A DNA stretch of 64,000 nucleotides from Treponema pallidum subsp. pallidum str. Nichols (GTDB lineage: Bacteria; Spirochaetota; Spirochaetia; Treponematales; Treponemataceae): positions 344,501 to 408,500 of the forward strand of contig NC_021490.2 in assembly GCF_000410535.2 (NCBI RefSeq), written 5' to 3'. Numbering within the stretch: the first letter of the stretch is position 1; each line of letters starts with the position of its first letter. Shown one piece after another: positions 26,692 to 34,627 of the stretch. The position numbers and the translations under genes are program-made. The notes beneath the pieces were generated by a model that was given only the letters and a program-made list of their open reading frames with translations, did not search any database and was not told the origin of the DNA.

Positions 26692-27783
26692 ATGGGGTTA
26701 ATTTTTTTCCGTTATGATCGCTGCTATATGTTGTCGGTGTTGTCGTATCTTCACGTGTACTTTGGGCCGTTTCGTCTGTTGCAATCTTATGCGGTGTTGA
26801 TGGGGATTGCCCTGTATGCGGGATTCTTTTTTACGTATGGGGTGTTGCCCAGTGCGTATCGCTTTTTGCCCCAAGACAGGGGGCGTGCGTTTGCGCCGTG
26901 TGCACAGGAAGCAGCGGGTAAACCCACAGGGGCAGGAGTGATTTTTGTGTCCGTCTTTGTGTTGTTAGTGTACCTGCTTATGCGTCCGAGTTTTGTGCAT
27001 GCGCTTATATTGCTGCTGACGTGGGGGGTGATGCTCACCGGATACTTAGACGATTGCGCGCAGGTGTGCTGGGGGGAGTATCGCAAAGGCGCGTTGGACT
27101 TTTTGTTTGCGGTGCTGACAGCAGCGCTGTTGGGTCATTTTTATTTTCACGATCAGGTGTTCTGGTGGTTTCCTTTTTTTTCAGATCCGGTGTTCGTCTC
27201 TCCTTTTTTATTTTTTGCCGGTTCGGTGGTGATTTTGTGGATGTCAATTAACGCAACCAATTGCACAGACGGGGTTGACGGGCTTTCGGGAGCGTTGGTG
27301 TTGATGGCGCTTCTTTCGATGGGTACGATTTTTTACTTTTTGTTGGGAAATGTGCGTGCGGCGCAGTACCTACTGGTGCCGTTTGTAGTGGATGGTGCGC
27401 AATGGGCACTGATGAGTTTTGCACTTGCCGGGGCGCTGATGGGGTATGTGTGGCGTAATGCACACCCTAGTACGGTGTTGATGGGAGACGCAGGCTCCCG
27501 TGCGCTGGGGTTTTTCATTGGGGTGTTGGTGTTGATCTCGGGCAATCCATTTTTGCTGTTGATGACAAGCGGTGTTATTTTGGTGAATGGGGGTACGGGG
27601 CTTCTAAAAGTGGTGTTGTTGCGTTTTTTTCATGTGCGGATCCTGAGCCGGGTGCGCTTTCCGCTCCATGATCACATGCGTGAGAATTGGCACTGGTCTA
27701 CGGCGCAGGTATTGCTGAGGTTTATGATTTTACAGGGACTGCTCACGATTGGTCTTTTGGGGGTTTTGTTCAAACTGCGGTAG
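26692..27783 (+). CDS. mraY: Phospho-N-acetylmuramoyl-pentapeptide transferase
   Basis: MraY moves phospho-MurNAc-pentapeptide from UDP to undecaprenyl phosphate, giving lipid I. The protein has about ten hydrophobic helices and the family's acidic motifs: GYLDDCAQV (DD pair), NATNCTDGVDGLSG, and HPSTVLMGDAGSRALG. The normal His-rich loop appears as PLHDHMRENWHWS. ATG 26692 follows an AAGGAG at 26671–26676 with a rather long 15-nt gap; ATG 26728 (MLSVLSYLHVYFG) matches the usual N terminus of MraY and may be the true start. The sequence is more divergent than most MraY. Confidence 0.9.
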   Translation: MGLIFFRYDRCYMLSVLSYLHVYFGPFRLLQSYAVLMGIALYAGFFFTYGVLPSAYRFLPQDRGRAFAPCAQEAAGKPTGAGVIFVSVFVLLVYLLMRPSFVHALILLLTWGVMLTGYLDDCAQVCWGEYRKGALDFLFAVLTAALLGHFYFHDQVFWWFPFFSDPVFVSPFLFFAGSVVILWMSINATNCTDGVDGLSGALVLMALLSMGTIFYFLLGNVRAAQYLLVPFVVDGAQWALMSFALAGALMGYVWRNAHPSTVLMGDAGSRALGFFIGVLVLISGNPFLLLMTSGVILVNGGTGLLKVVLLRFFHVRILSRVRFPLHDHMRENWHWSTAQVLLRFMILQGLLTIGLLGVLFKLR

Positions 27784-27849
27784 AGGGAGGGCACCCCTTG
27801 CGGGGCACGCCGGGCCGAGCGAGGGCGACGGTGCGGAGTATCCGGCGCC

Positions 27850-27879
27850 TTGACGTGCGTTTATTTCTTTTGCTAGCCT
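27850..27879 (+). promoter_or_regulatory. Candidate promoter upstream of the paralogue pair
   Basis: TTGACG (27850–27855), an 18-bp spacer and TAGCCT (27874–27879) lie between mraY and the first exported paralogue, giving a leader of about 60 nt. The -10 matches only half the consensus. Confidence 0.35.
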
Positions 27880-27945
27880 GCCCCTAATTGCTTTCCGTTT
27901 CCGGAATGATGGTAGAGGAGACAGGGCGGAAGGCGTGGGGTGTGT

Positions 27946-28641
27946 ATGGTGCCGGTGAGAAGGTTCATAGCGGTGTGTGCGGTGACGGCGTGTGCCGGGC
28001 CGTGTTTTTGCGTTCAAGCGTTTATCTCTTCTCGGATCGGGTATGGGCGCTTTGGGATATATGGGAACGAGATAAAGGACTCCTACTACAAACATGTTCC
28101 GATGACGGGACTAGGGGTTGACGTGGTAACGTCTTCAGGCGTTGCGATGGTGTTCAATGTGGAGACTGCGTTGACGCAGCTCATGTTTCGCGCGCAGGCG
28201 CTGCTGGGGTACGCGTTTGAGGTTGGCAGGTTCCGCTTTACACCTGCCATTGGCGGCAGTTTCCTTGCGTCGCACGACCACGCCGCAGGGGTGGCTCTGT
28301 CGCTTGACTTTCAGTATTTCTTTAATGATTGGGTCGGGTTGGACCTGAACATAGGCGCGGGGGTGGATGTTCCGGTGAACAGTAACCTGCGTTACCTGAT
28401 GCGGGTGGGGACGCCGGAGTTAGCGAAGATTCTCATCACGCATACAGTGACGCATGGACTGGCTAATCGCTGGATATCAGGTCCCCACTGGTGGAATTCT
28501 CTTTCTTCGTGGGTCGGGAATACCGCGGGAAAAGTGGCTGGATTTGTAGCGCGTTTGATAGCAAATTATCTGCTGAAAGGCTCACAGTACAGCATGTTGG
28601 TCCCAGTGGTTGTTCGCCTGGGGGCGGTATACAAGGTGTGA
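27946..28641 (+). CDS. Exported beta-rich protein, paralogue 1 of a tandem pair
   Basis: The protein has 231 residues: a signal peptide (MVPVRRFIAVCAVTACAG) and a body of alternating strands (ISSRIGYGRFGIYGNEI, AQALLGYAFEVGRFRFTPAIGG, VALSLDFQYFFNDWVGLDLNI). A hydrophobic C-terminal third follows and ends in VPVVVRLGAVYKV. It is a clear paralogue of the next gene: both share GYGRF after the signal, LLGYAF/LFGYAF, SxDHAxGVA, and GVDxPxNxN. A small outer-membrane barrel is possible but not shown. GGAAGG lies about 12 nt before ATG 27946. Confidence 0.72.
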   Translation: MVPVRRFIAVCAVTACAGPCFCVQAFISSRIGYGRFGIYGNEIKDSYYKHVPMTGLGVDVVTSSGVAMVFNVETALTQLMFRAQALLGYAFEVGRFRFTPAIGGSFLASHDHAAGVALSLDFQYFFNDWVGLDLNIGAGVDVPVNSNLRYLMRVGTPELAKILITHTVTHGLANRWISGPHWWNSLSSWVGNTAGKVAGFVARLIANYLLKGSQYSMLVPVVVRLGAVYKV

Positions 28642-28707
28642 GGGAGTTGGCATTCGGGGGGCGTGTGCGGAAATGAAATGGAGTGGGCTCTGTCTCTTTC
28701 TCCGGAC

Positions 28708-28720
28708 GGGGGGGGGGGGG
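28708..28720 (+). repeat. Homopolymeric G13 tract upstream of paralogue 2
   Basis: Thirteen consecutive G residues end 9 nt before the ATG at 28730, in the position a ribosome site would take. Such tracts change length by slipped-strand mispairing. In T. pallidum, G tracts upstream of tpr genes are known to vary in length and affect expression. Confidence 0.9.
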
Positions 28721-28729
28721 TGCGAACAG

Positions 28730-29440
28730 ATGAACGGAAAGCGTGTGTTTCTGGGCATTGTCGTGGTGGTCTGTGCCGCGCGCTGTTTTTGCGCGGACGT
28801 GTTCTTCTCCTCGCATCTGGGGTATGGGCGTTTCTACGCCGTGGGGAAAGACATTGAGGGGCAGCACATGCACGTTCCAAGCATTGGCGGCGGCGTATGT
28901 GTGGTGGCAGACAGCGGGTTTGCCTTCGCCTGCACGGTGGACGCAGCCCTGACCCGTATAATGCTGAAAACTCAGGCGCTCTTTGGCTATGCCTTTCGGT
29001 GGGGAGCGTTCAGCCTCATCCCCTTGCTTGGGATGGATGTGATTGTGTCGAGCGACCACGCGTTTGGTGTTGCCGCGCAAGTGTCGTTCCAGCATTTGAT
29101 TTCTGAGTGGTGGGGCTTTGCCTTGAGTGTGAGCGGCGGGGTGGACTTTCCGCTCAACCCTAACACCCGCTTTTTAGCAGGTAAGCTGCCTGCAGAAACG
29201 GTGCAGCGCGTGGCGCTCGTTGCGCTGCGGCAAAAGCTTATTAGCGAAGGGATTATCAAGGCATTGGATTTGGGCTGGTTTATTACCTTCGCTCTGACCG
29301 TTGTTGCCGAGGGATTCAGTTGGATTGTGTCGCAGAGCGCTTGGATTGCGCAGAAGGCGGTGAATTACTTTTTGAGCGACACCACGCGTTGTCTCATTCT
29401 CCCGGTCACGCTGCGGGCCGGTCCTACCTTTCGAATATAG
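28730..29440 (+). CDS. Exported beta-rich protein, paralogue 2, behind a poly-G tract
   Basis: The protein has 236 residues with a signal peptide (MNGKRVFLGIVVVVCAARCFC) and the same plan as the preceding gene: FFSSHLGYGRFYAVG, TQALFGYAFRWGAFSLIPLLG, SSDHAFGVAAQVSFQH and a hydrophobic C-terminal third ending LPVTLRAGPTFRI. ATG 28730 is chosen by alignment with the paralogue. Upstream in-frame starts (ATG 28673) would be translated through the G tract, so tract length would then decide the frame. The only ribosome-site-like sequence is the G tract itself. Function unknown; predicted envelope protein. It converges with the Gx-transporter gene. Confidence 0.72.
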   Translation: MNGKRVFLGIVVVVCAARCFCADVFFSSHLGYGRFYAVGKDIEGQHMHVPSIGGGVCVVADSGFAFACTVDAALTRIMLKTQALFGYAFRWGAFSLIPLLGMDVIVSSDHAFGVAAQVSFQHLISEWWGFALSVSGGVDFPLNPNTRFLAGKLPAETVQRVALVALRQKLISEGIIKALDLGWFITFALTVVAEGFSWIVSQSAWIAQKAVNYFLSDTTRCLILPVTLRAGPTFRI

Positions 29441-29445
29441 CGTGC

Positions 29446-29454
29446 GGGGGGGGG
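29446..29454 (+). repeat. Homopolymeric G9 tract between convergent genes
   Basis: Nine consecutive G residues lie in the 19-bp gap between the ends of paralogue 2 (29440) and the convergent Gx-transporter gene (29460). No promoter is expected here, so a regulatory role is doubtful. Confidence 0.8.
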
Positions 29455-29459
29455 CGGAT

Positions 29460-30575
29460 TTAGCGGCGCGTTGGCGTCCGCTGTCGAGTTGCCCAGAGCG
29501 CGAGAAGAATGCGGTCGATTTCTTGTGTAGCGTTCCGTCGTGCGCCGCGCAGCTTGAACGAGCTCAGCCGGTGCATGAGCGAAAGCGCGTGGACGACTGT
29601 CTGCCCGAACTTTCCCGGCAGGTGCGGCGGCACGCGCAGTATCCACTTTGAAAGGTATACCATCCCCGAGGCCATGCAGGCCTGGCGCGCTCCTGCCGAA
29701 AGCGCACCGCTCGTCAGGGGGACCCCAAGCACCGTTGCCCACACGCGTCCAACCGGCGGTCTAAGGTAGCAGGCGAGCGTTCCCACCCACAGCCCTGCCA
29801 AGGTCATCCAGCGGATGCGTCCCCCCGTTGCCGCATAGAGCAGCAGTGCGATCCCGCACACGGACGCCTGCACGCTCAGCCGCGGCACACACAGCAGTAT
29901 CAACAGGAGCAGGAGTCCTGTCCCCATCCGTACATAACGCAGCACACGCGGCCTAAGCCCGTGTTCCGAACACGGCGCCGTGCATTCACACCCCGCCTGT
30001 ACCGGAAAAAAAAGAGACGCAGGCGGTGCGGTGTCTTGTTGTCCGCATGCCGCGTTCTGCAGGTGCGCGTACCACTGGGAGTGGGAGAGAAAATGGCCGG
30101 TTAGCGCTCCGAGTAAGGTACTGCTCACTGCCCCCAGCGCGCAAAATAGCGGGAGTACGTACCACACCCCCGCGCCAAAAACGAGCACCCGAGCAAGCGT
30201 AAGCTGTATCACGTTTGAACAGAACGCACCCATCACGCTTATCCCCACGCACGAAAGGTACCGGCACGGGACGAACCGCAGCGCATACATGAGCGCACCC
30301 GAAGCGGTGCTCCCTGCAAGCGAGAGGACAAATACATAAGAAAAGAGCGTCCCACTCACCAGAGCCTGCCCTATTACCTTCAGGAATACTAAACGCGCGT
30401 ACGCACAGAAAGGGAGCAGATCCGGCGAGATCAACAGCGGCAAATTCGCAAGCCCCACGCGAAAGAAAGGCAGCGGCTTTGGAATGACGTGTTCAACCGT
30501 AGAGAGAAAGAAACACATGCCGCCTAAAAGCGACACTAACTCATCGCGTACGTCTAGTGGCAGCCTGCTCCGCAC
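29460..30575 (-). CDS. Gx-transporter family protein with CbiQ-like C-terminal half
   Basis: The N-terminal half (about 1–180) is hydrophobic and matches the Gx_transp/heptaprenyl-diphosphate-synthase component I family: LLGGMCFFLSTVEHVIP, FFRVGLANLPLLI, and Gly/Ala-rich helices. The C-terminal half (about 210–370) has further helices and a basic cytoplasmic end, recalling ECF T components (CbiQ). A fused substrate-binding plus energy-coupling membrane subunit is an inference; the substrate is unknown. GTG 30575 is 9 nt after GGGAGG; GTG 30584 directly abuts it. The start lies inside the end of slyD, so the two are probably co-translated. Confidence 0.7.
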   Translation of the reverse strand: MRSRLPLDVRDELVSLLGGMCFFLSTVEHVIPKPLPFFRVGLANLPLLISPDLLPFCAYARLVFLKVIGQALVSGTLFSYVFVLSLAGSTASGALMYALRFVPCRYLSCVGISVMGAFCSNVIQLTLARVLVFGAGVWYVLPLFCALGAVSSTLLGALTGHFLSHSQWYAHLQNAACGQQDTAPPASLFFPVQAGCECTAPCSEHGLRPRVLRYVRMGTGLLLLLILLCVPRLSVQASVCGIALLLYAATGGRIRWMTLAGLWVGTLACYLRPPVGRVWATVLGVPLTSGALSAGARQACMASGMVYLSKWILRVPPHLPGKFGQTVVHALSLMHRLSSFKLRGARRNATQEIDRILLALWATRQRTPTRR

Positions 30576-31084
30576 GAGCCGCACCCTCCCGCGCCGCTCC
30601 CACAGCCACCGCCGCTGGTGCTTTCCCGAAACAGAAGTGCAGCTAAGTCATCGTCCGTCGCCTCTCGCACAGAGCGCACAGCCACCTCAAAGTGGAGCGT
30701 CTTCCCCGCGAGGGGATGATTTCCATCTACAATAATCGTTTCACCTTGCACGTCAGTGACGGTCACCGGTCGACTGTCACCCCCGCTTCCTGCATCAAAC
30801 CGCATGCCCACCTCTATTGGCACGTTTGGAGGAAACTGATCTCGCCCCACTGTCATGCGCAAGTCCTCCTGCACCTCTCCATACGCTCCTACCGGAGGAA
30901 TGGTTACTGAAAACTCCTCCCCCTCTTCTCGGTTAATTAAGGCGGTCTCGAGGCCAGGAATGATCATGCCGTGCCCCTGAACATACTCGAGCGCACCCAT
31001 CACGTCGGAAGAATCGATGATCTCCCCCGTGTCATCTCGCAGGGTGTACTCGATGTTCACCACACACTCATTTGCGATTTTCAT
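30554..31084 (-). CDS. slyD: SlyD-type FKBP peptidyl-prolyl isomerase
   Basis: The 176-residue protein has an FKBP domain with the insert-in-flap arrangement of SlyD: VVNIEYTLRDDTGEIID, YVQGHGMIIPGLETAL, FPPNVPIEVGMRF, and DGNHPLAGKTLHFEVAV. It ends in a Gly/Cys/His tail (GGCGSCGAGCH) like the metal-binding tail of SlyD. It catalyses prolyl isomerisation and acts as a chaperone, perhaps also in nickel handling. ATG 31084 matches the usual MK start; ATG 31093 is in frame but overlaps a possible -10 (CTAGCA). No ribosome site is evident. Confidence 0.93.
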   Translation of the reverse strand: MKIANECVVNIEYTLRDDTGEIIDSSDVMGALEYVQGHGMIIPGLETALINREEGEEFSVTIPPVGAYGEVQEDLRMTVGRDQFPPNVPIEVGMRFDAGSGGDSRPVTVTDVQGETIIVDGNHPLAGKTLHFEVAVRSVREATDDDLAALLFRESTSGGGCGSGAGGCGSCGAGCH

Positions 31085-31145
31085 GCGCGGCATGCTAGCA
31101 CAGGCAAGATACTCACGGCAAGGGCAGTTTCTGTGCCGTGTGCCC

Positions 31146-31174
31146 TTGACAGAATCGCCGTTATAGGGGATAAG
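31146..31174 (+). promoter_or_regulatory. Candidate promoter of proA–proB
   Basis: A perfect TTGACA (31146–31151) is followed after 17 bp by GATAAG (31169–31174). The predicted leader before ATG 31297 is about 115 nt. The region lies between the divergent slyD and proA genes. Confidence 0.4.
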
Positions 31175-31296
31175 CCGGGCGAGGTGTTGGGAGCGTGTGG
31201 TCCACTTCTTGCCTCTTGCGCGGTGCTGTGCGGTAAAAGAGGGGGCGTCGCGTTCGAGTAAAATTTTCTCTTAAGCCTTAAGTGAGATACCCCATT

Positions 31297-32583
31297 ATGG
31301 TAGAGGTCTACGCGCGGTTGCGCGCTGCTGTTGCTCGGTTGGCGGTCTGTAGCGCTGCGGAGAAGGACGGTGCCCTGCGCGCTGTGCGCGATGCGCTACA
31401 TGCGCAGCGGGAGGATATCCTGCGTGCAAATGCGCAGGATCTTGCGCGGGCGCGTGAGGCGGGTCTTGCCGCACCGCTTGTCGCCCGGCTCGCGCTGAGT
31501 GAACACCTTCTTGAGGACATGTTGCGGTCTTTGACTGTTCTTTCGCTTCAGCGGGATCCTATCGGGGAAATTATAGAAGGGTACACTCTTGCGAATGGAC
31601 TGGAAATCCGGAAGGTACGTGTTCCTCTGGGGGTGGTGGCTGTCATCTACGAGTCTCGGCCCAACGTGACCGTAGATGCGTTTGCACTTGCGTACAAAAG
31701 CGGCAATGCGGTGCTCCTGCGCGCAGGTTCTGCAGCGAGTTATTCAAATGCCGCGCTTTTGCGCGCAATTCACGTGGGTTTGAAGAAAGCGCATGGTGTC
31801 GTGGACGCGGTGGCTGTTCCTCCCGTTTTGGAGGAAAAATATGGTGATGTGGATCATATCCTCCGCGCGCGCGGCTTTATCGATGCGGTATTTCCTCGTG
31901 GGGGGGCGGCGCTTATCCGGCGCGTCGTGGAAGGCGCCCACGTGCCAGTTATTGAAACCGGATGCGGCGTGTGCCACCTATACGTAGATGAGAGTGCGAA
32001 TATCGATGTGGCGCTGCAGATTGCAGAAAACGCGAAGTTGCAAAAACCGGCCGCATGCAATTCAGTCGAAACGCTGTTGGTGCATCGTGCGGTTGCGCGT
32101 CCTTTTTTGCACCGTGTACAGGAGATTTTTGCCACCTGTGAGGAGACTACGCGCAAGCCCGGTGGTGTGGATTTTTTTTGTGATGCTGAGTCTTTCTCCC
32201 TTCTCACAGAAAGGGGCGCGAGAAAAAATGTTTTTCATGCACAGGCAGAGACCTGGGATCGGGAATACCTGGACTATCAGGTATCCGTGCGGGTGGTGCC
32301 AAACCTTGAAGAAGCACTCAGGCACATTGCTCGTCATTCTACGAAACACTCAGAGGTTATTGTCACGCGCGATCGTGCCCGTGCGCGTCGTTTTCATCAG
32401 GAAGTAGATGCTGCCTGTGTATATGTCAATGCTTCAAGTAGGTTTACCGATGGAGGGCAGTTTGGCATGGGAGCAGAGATTGGGGTCAGTACGCAAAAAT
32501 TGCACGCGCGCGGTCCGATGGGTTTGTGTGCACTGACTACTTCAAAATATCTGATTGATGGAGAGGGGCAGGTGCGTCCGTGA
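31297..32583 (+). CDS. proA: Gamma-glutamyl phosphate reductase
   Basis: ProA reduces gamma-glutamyl phosphate to glutamate semialdehyde with NADPH in proline synthesis. It is an ALDH-like protein of 428 residues with RKVRVPLGVVAVIYESRPNVTVDAF, the catalytic Cys254 in KPAACNSVETLLVH, and a C-terminal FTDGGQFGMGAEIGVSTQKL. ATG 31297 fits the family's N terminus better than GTG 31282. It overlaps proB by 4 bp (GTGA); the order proA–proB is the reverse of E. coli. Confidence 0.96.
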   Translation: MVEVYARLRAAVARLAVCSAAEKDGALRAVRDALHAQREDILRANAQDLARAREAGLAAPLVARLALSEHLLEDMLRSLTVLSLQRDPIGEIIEGYTLANGLEIRKVRVPLGVVAVIYESRPNVTVDAFALAYKSGNAVLLRAGSAASYSNAALLRAIHVGLKKAHGVVDAVAVPPVLEEKYGDVDHILRARGFIDAVFPRGGAALIRRVVEGAHVPVIETGCGVCHLYVDESANIDVALQIAENAKLQKPAACNSVETLLVHRAVARPFLHRVQEIFATCEETTRKPGGVDFFCDAESFSLLTERGARKNVFHAQAETWDREYLDYQVSVRVVPNLEEALRHIARHSTKHSEVIVTRDRARARRFHQEVDAACVYVNASSRFTDGGQFGMGAEIGVSTQKLHARGPMGLCALTTSKYLIDGEGQVRP

Positions 32584-33470
32584 TCCGTGCGCTTTTTGCT
32601 GCGGCAAAAAAAATTGTGATAAAGATTGGGTCAAATACGCTTGCGCAGGCAGATGGTACTCCTGATGAGGAGTTTTTGGCGGAGTGTGCTCGCGCCTGTG
32701 CGGCGCTGATGCGTGACGGCAAGCAGATAGTTGTGGTGTCGTCTGGCGCTCAGGTTGCAGGGATTTCTGCGCTCCATTGCCTTTCATCTCCTCCTCAGGG
32801 GGCGGGTTTAGAGCGTCACGAATCGCGCGGCGTTATTCCGGGTGATGGTGCGTCCTGCAAACAGGCGTTGTGTGCGGTGGGTCAGGCGGAGTTGATAAGT
32901 CGTTGGCGTTCTGCGTTTGCAGCGCACCAGCAGTGCGTGGGCCAGTTTCTGTGTACGAAGGAGGATTTTACTGACTCGGACCGCGCGGCGCAGGTACGCT
33001 ACACGTTGTCCTTTTTGCTCGAGCGCAGGGTAGTACCTATCCTTAATGAAAATGACGCGCTCTGTTGCAGCGACGTCCCCTCTGTACCCGCCGACCGGCG
33101 GGTGTCCCTATCACCTCAAAAAAGGATTGGAGATAATGACAGTCTGTCCGCGTTTGTAGCGCTGTTGTGGCAGGCAGATCTTTTGCTTTTGTTGAGTGAC
33201 ATTGACGGCGTGTATGACAAAGACCCAAAGGCACACACAGATGCGCAGCACGTTCCTCTGGTGACGGACGTGTCAGCGCTTGTGGGTAAAACGAGCATGG
33301 GTTCTTCCAATGTCTTTGGTACGGGTGGGATTGCTACAAAGCTGGATGCTGCGCGTCTTGTCACGAGGGCGGGAATTCCTCTGGTGCTGGCAAACGGGCG
33401 CCATCTGGATCCGATCCTGAGCCTTATGCGCGGGGATGCGCGGGGGACACTTTTCGTGCCTGTTTCTTAG
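32580..33470 (+). CDS. proB: Glutamate 5-kinase without PUA domain
   Basis: ProB phosphorylates glutamate with ATP to gamma-glutamyl phosphate, which ProA uses directly. The 296-residue amino-acid-kinase fold shows KKIVIKIGSNTLAQ, IVVVSSGAQVAGI, PILNENDAL, LSDIDGVYDKDP and GTGGIATKLDAARL. It ends after the kinase domain, lacking the C-terminal PUA domain of E. coli ProB (367 residues), as in other short ProB. GTG 32580 overlaps the proA stop, implying coupled translation. Confidence 0.95.
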   Translation: MIRALFAAAKKIVIKIGSNTLAQADGTPDEEFLAECARACAALMRDGKQIVVVSSGAQVAGISALHCLSSPPQGAGLERHESRGVIPGDGASCKQALCAVGQAELISRWRSAFAAHQQCVGQFLCTKEDFTDSDRAAQVRYTLSFLLERRVVPILNENDALCCSDVPSVPADRRVSLSPQKRIGDNDSLSAFVALLWQADLLLLLSDIDGVYDKDPKAHTDAQHVPLVTDVSALVGKTSMGSSNVFGTGGIATKLDAARLVTRAGIPLVLANGRHLDPILSLMRGDARGTLFVPVS

Positions 33471-33509
33471 AGAGCGACGTGGGTATGCGCAAGTGCACGC
33501 ATTGTGCCC

Positions 33510-33515
33510 TATAAT
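33510..33515 (+). promoter_or_regulatory. Candidate -10 box (TATAAT) upstream of the YdbC-like gene
   Basis: A perfect TATAAT lies in the 155-bp gap after proB. No good -35 is found at 16–18 bp. If used it would give a leader of about 105 nt. Confidence 0.3.
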
Positions 33516-33625
33516 GCGCGGCGTGCGGTCAATTTCTGACGTGTAATTTTTCTCGGTGGGGCGACGTCTCCGTCTGTCTGTTAATTCGGTGGTGTGTTTC
33601 GATGCGAGAAAAGGAAGGAGGTGTG

Positions 33626-33859
33626 GTGAACGACGATTTTCACTATGAAGTGACGCGCAACTGGGGCACGCTTTCCACATCGGGGAATGGCTGGTCCCTC
33701 GAACTGAAGTCTATTTCTTGGAATGGCCGGCCAGAGAAATATGATATCCGCGCGTGGTCCCCAGACAAGAGCAAGATGGGAAAGGGGGTAACGCTTACGC
33801 GTGCAGAGATTGTAGCCCTGCGCGATTTACTAAACAGTATGTCCCTGGACCCGTACTAG
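33626..33859 (+). CDS. YdbC/PC4-like single-stranded nucleic-acid-binding protein
   Basis: This 77-residue protein closely follows the bacterial PC4/YdbC pattern: [62 protein letters not shown]4-like proteins dimerise and bind single-stranded DNA. GTG 33626 has AAGGAG five bases upstream and gives the family's N terminus; ATG 33602 would translate the ribosome site itself. The stop overlaps the convergent rnhA by 4 bp. Its role in this organism is unknown. Confidence 0.88.
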   Translation: MNDDFHYEVTRNWGTLSTSGNGWSLELKSISWNGRPEKYDIRAWSPDKSKMGKGVTLTRAEIVALRDLLNSMSLDPY

Positions 33860-34365
33860 GGACAGTCTGCAGTGCTTTGTGCAGCGCGGCGCGCAGCGTC
33901 GGTGGCTAGCCGGTCGCACAGTTCGTTGTACGGGTCTCCTGCATGTCCTTTTACCCAGCGCCACTCGACGGATAGGGCGTCGGCGAGTGCGCTGAGCGCT
34001 TCCCACAAATCCTTGTTCTTGACCGGTTGTTTGGCAGCCGTTTTCCAGCCGTTGTGTTTCCAGGTATGGATCCACTGGGTGATGCCTTTGCGTACGTATT
34101 GGGAGTCGGTGACCACTACCACCGCCTCTGCAGCGCGTCCGTGTGCCTCTTGCAGTGCGTTGATGACCGCGCACAGTTCCATGCGATTGTTTGTGCTCGG
34201 GTAGGCGCTGCCGCTTCTAGTGAATGCGGCAGCTTCTGGTGCGGTTTGTCCGGTTTCTAGAAAGGGTACGTCTGAGGGCACCAGAGCAAACGCCCACCCG
34301 CCCGGACCCGGGTTTCCCAGACAGGCGCCGTCAGTGTACAGGGTAAGTGCAGCGTGCGCGTTCAT
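33856..34365 (-). CDS. rnhA: Ribonuclease HI
   Basis: RNase HI cuts the RNA strand of RNA–DNA hybrids. The 169-residue protein carries the full catalytic set: Asp in [16 protein letters not shown], Glu in [15 protein letters not shown], Asp in [13 protein letters not shown], and the last Asp in [19 protein letters not shown] 34365 starts just ahead of the first strand; the frame is open for another 73 codons upstream, but that part is Arg/Thr/Pro-rich and has no family similarity. Confidence 0.95.
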   Translation of the reverse strand: MNAHAALTLYTDGACLGNPGPGGWAFALVPSDVPFLETGQTAPEAAAFTRSGSAYPSTNNRMELCAVINALQEAHGRAAEAVVVVTDSQYVRKGITQWIHTWKHNGWKTAAKQPVKNKDLWEALSALADALSVEWRWVKGHAGDPYNELCDRLATDAARRAAQSTADCP

Positions 34366-34627
34366 AGTCGCGCCTACGGTAACAGTTTTGCGCCGTGGGG
34401 ACAATGTATTGGTCCGACAGTTGGTGATGGAGCGAAGATATTTTCGCAAGGAGGGAGAATGAGGCGCGCACGGATTGTGCAGGAACTTTGGTACGCGGGA
34501 CGACGGTTTGGTTTTTGCGGTACGCTGTCTTATTCTGCAAGGCGGTGTACACGTGCGCGTTGCACTTTCTCCTCGGGTGTACATGCTGCACTGTTTTTAG
34601 AGGAAAGCTAACACGGAGAGGGCACAG

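Noticed and set aside
29446-29454. G9 tract as a phase-variation switch
   Set aside because: It sits between two convergent gene ends, where no promoter or start codon could be affected.
34366-34584. N-terminal extension of RNase HI to 34584
   Set aside because: The extra 73 codons are Arg/Thr/Pro-rich with no similarity; RNase HI starts normally at 34365.
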